NCBI GenBank assembly: GCA_900765235.1
Contig: CAAFRK010000153.1
Location: 1-6,992 of the forward strand
Length of the DNA stretch: 6,992 bases
DNA from: an uncultured Veillonella sp.
GTDB taxonomy: Bacteria > Bacillota_C > Negativicutes > Veillonellales > Veillonellaceae
Reading direction: 5' to 3'
Made by a program: the position numbers and the translations under genes. The notes beneath the pieces are model-generated. The model had not been told where the DNA came from. It did not search any database and was given only the letters and a program-made list of their open reading frames with translations. Numbering within the stretch: the stretch's first letter is position 1; each line of letters starts with the position of its first letter. Below are positions 5,920-6,992 of the stretch, one piece after another.

Positions 5920-6927
5920 CTAACCATTGTGCTTGTAACGATTCATGATAATCCAAATAAATAATGGAGCCCCTAGTAGGGATGTGAGCACCCCGATAGG
6001 GATTTCTTCTGGACTATAGAGGGCCCTAGATAATACATCGGACCAAATCATCACAATACTGCCTATGAGTGTACTAAATAGTAAGGTGTGTTTGTGCTTT
6101 GGACCGCCTATGATTCTCGCTAAATGGGGAATAATAAGACCAATAAATCCAACTACACCGACTTTGGATACTAATGTGGCAATAACAATAGAGGATATAA
6201 TGACGATGCTCAACTGTAACTGTTTTACTGATAAGCCCATTTGAGCTGCTTCATGATTACCTAGTAGCAGTACGTCTAAGTCTTGGTTAAACAGGTAAAT
6301 ATATAGCATAAATAACGCCACAATTATGGTGGTTAGCGGTAGGTCACCCCATTGTATACCGGCAAAGCTACCTAATAACCAGAACATGGCACTACGAACT
6401 TGTGCTTCGTGTTTTGCCCCGTAAATAATCATCATAGTTAGAGCAGAGAATATACCAGTCATGCCCATACCGATGAGGATAAGCTTTACAGGACTATTAC
6501 TTTTACCAACACAAAGCAATACCAAAATAATAGAGAGGGCCGCACCTAAAGCTGCAAAAACAGGTGTGTTATAGGCACCTAATAGCGGTAGACCTCCCAT
6601 GATAATGGCAAACACAGCGCCTGTACTAGCACCTGATGAAACACCTAATACATAGGGATCAGCGAGTGCATTTCGGGTAACAGTCTGCATTAGTAAACCA
6701 ACAAGGGATAAGCCTATACCTGTTAAGACTGAATAGATGAGTCGAGGTAATCGTATATCCGTAATAATCGTATCTGTCATTGTAGCCGTGGCATTGGGAT
6801 CAGCCATAGACATAAGGGCCTGAATGATTTGCTCCAAAGGAATAAACGTAGATCCAAATTGCAACGCCGTTACCAATGAAATACATAGTATTACACATAG
6901 TATTAATGCTTTTATAGATGTTTGCAT
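5920..6927 (-). CDS. FecCD-family permease of a metal-chelate or corrinoid ABC importer
   Basis: The membrane subunit, presumably working as a homodimer because only one permease gene is seen. It has 335 aa, the usual FecCD/BtuC length (PF01032), with about ten hydrophobic segments. Family blocks in order: RLPRLIYSVLTGIGLSLVG (59-77) with the following QTVTRNALADPYVLGVSSGA (81-100); FWLLGS (182-187); the coupling region GFIGLIIPHLARIIGG (260-275) that contacts the ATPase; and the C-terminal EEIPIGVLTSLLGAPLFIWI (307-326). Residue 1 is fixed by AAGGAG (6933-6938) at 5 nt. It is the first gene of the three-gene minus-strand unit within this window. A further gene, for example an outer-membrane receptor, could lie beyond base 6992. 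Family is secure; substrate is not. Confidence 0.95.
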   Translation of the reverse strand: MQTSIKALILCVILCISLVTALQFGSTFIPLEQIIQALMSMADPNATATMTDTIITDIRLPRLIYSVLTGIGLSLVGLLMQTVTRNALADPYVLGVSSGASTGAVFAIIMGGLPLLGAYNTPVFAALGAALSIILVLLCVGKSNSPVKLILIGMGMTGIFSALTMMIIYGAKHEAQVRSAMFWLLGSFAGIQWGDLPLTTIIVALFMLYIYLFNQDLDVLLLGNHEAAQMGLSVKQLQLSIVIISSIVIATLVSKVGVVGFIGLIIPHLARIIGGPKHKHTLLFSTLIGSIVMIWSDVLSRALYSPEEIPIGVLTSLLGAPLFIWIIMNRYKHNG

Positions 6928-6992
6928 AAAATCTCCTTATTCTATTTTATAGGTAATATAACCTTATCTAAGTATAGAGAATTTTCTATATA
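6928..6992 (-). promoter_or_regulatory. Partial leader of the ABC importer operon
   Basis: Contains the AAGGAG ribosome binding site (6933-6938). On the minus strand there are A+T-rich -10-like hexamers: TATAAA at 6946-6951 and TATATT at 6955-6960. No partner -35 with 16-18 bp spacing was found. A near-palindrome GGTTATATTACC (6952-6963) overlaps the second hexamer. The piece is too short to show or exclude a cobalamin riboswitch or a Fur site upstream. Confidence 0.3.

Noticed and set aside
5894..5956. N-terminal extension of the ABC ATPase to ATG 5956
   Set aside because: The added 21 residues do not fit the family, overlap the permease gene and lack a ribosome site; ATG 5893 has GGGAG at 5 nt.

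Overview
This A+T-rich window (about 40% G+C by eye) reads as ordinary chromosome of an anaerobic, fermentative Firmicute. The [FeFe]-hydrogenase, codon choice and overall protein style suggest a Negativicute such as Veillonella. That assignment is recollection and inference, because there is no rRNA or marker gene to test it. No IS element, CRISPR array, tRNA or rRNA was seen.

Layout: (1) Positions 1-1284, + strand, hold the 3' part of an [FeFe]-hydrogenase catalytic subunit. It starts inside the last Cys motif of its ferredoxin-like domain, carries the whole H-cluster domain, and is followed by an intrinsic terminator (1393-1430). (2) Positions 1570-3294 form a self-contained phosphate-uptake operon: an extended -10 promoter, a PhoU-like DUF47 accessory protein, a Pit-type phosphate permease overlapping it by 8 bp, and a strong terminator. 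(3) Positions 3295-4121 are about 830 bp of mostly non-coding, A+T-rich DNA. Inside it is a small gene (3662-3835, 57 aa) with its own well-spaced promoter, a good ribosome binding site and a GGxRxGAGRPR N-terminus. It is followed by an inverted repeat and a hairpin terminator between the convergent operons. (4) Positions 4122-6927, minus strand, encode a FecBCD/BtuCDF-type ABC importer in the order permease, ATPase, lipoprotein binding protein. The substrate (iron-siderophore, haem or cobalamin) cannot be fixed from sequence.

How they work together: the hydrogenase disposes of reductant as H2 (or takes H2 up), the Pit operon brings in phosphate, and the importer brings in a metal chelate or corrinoid. 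The three blocks look like independent housekeeping units rather than one pathway. The least explained part is the small 57-aa gene and its structured 3' region. I see no convincing sign of a large undescribed system.
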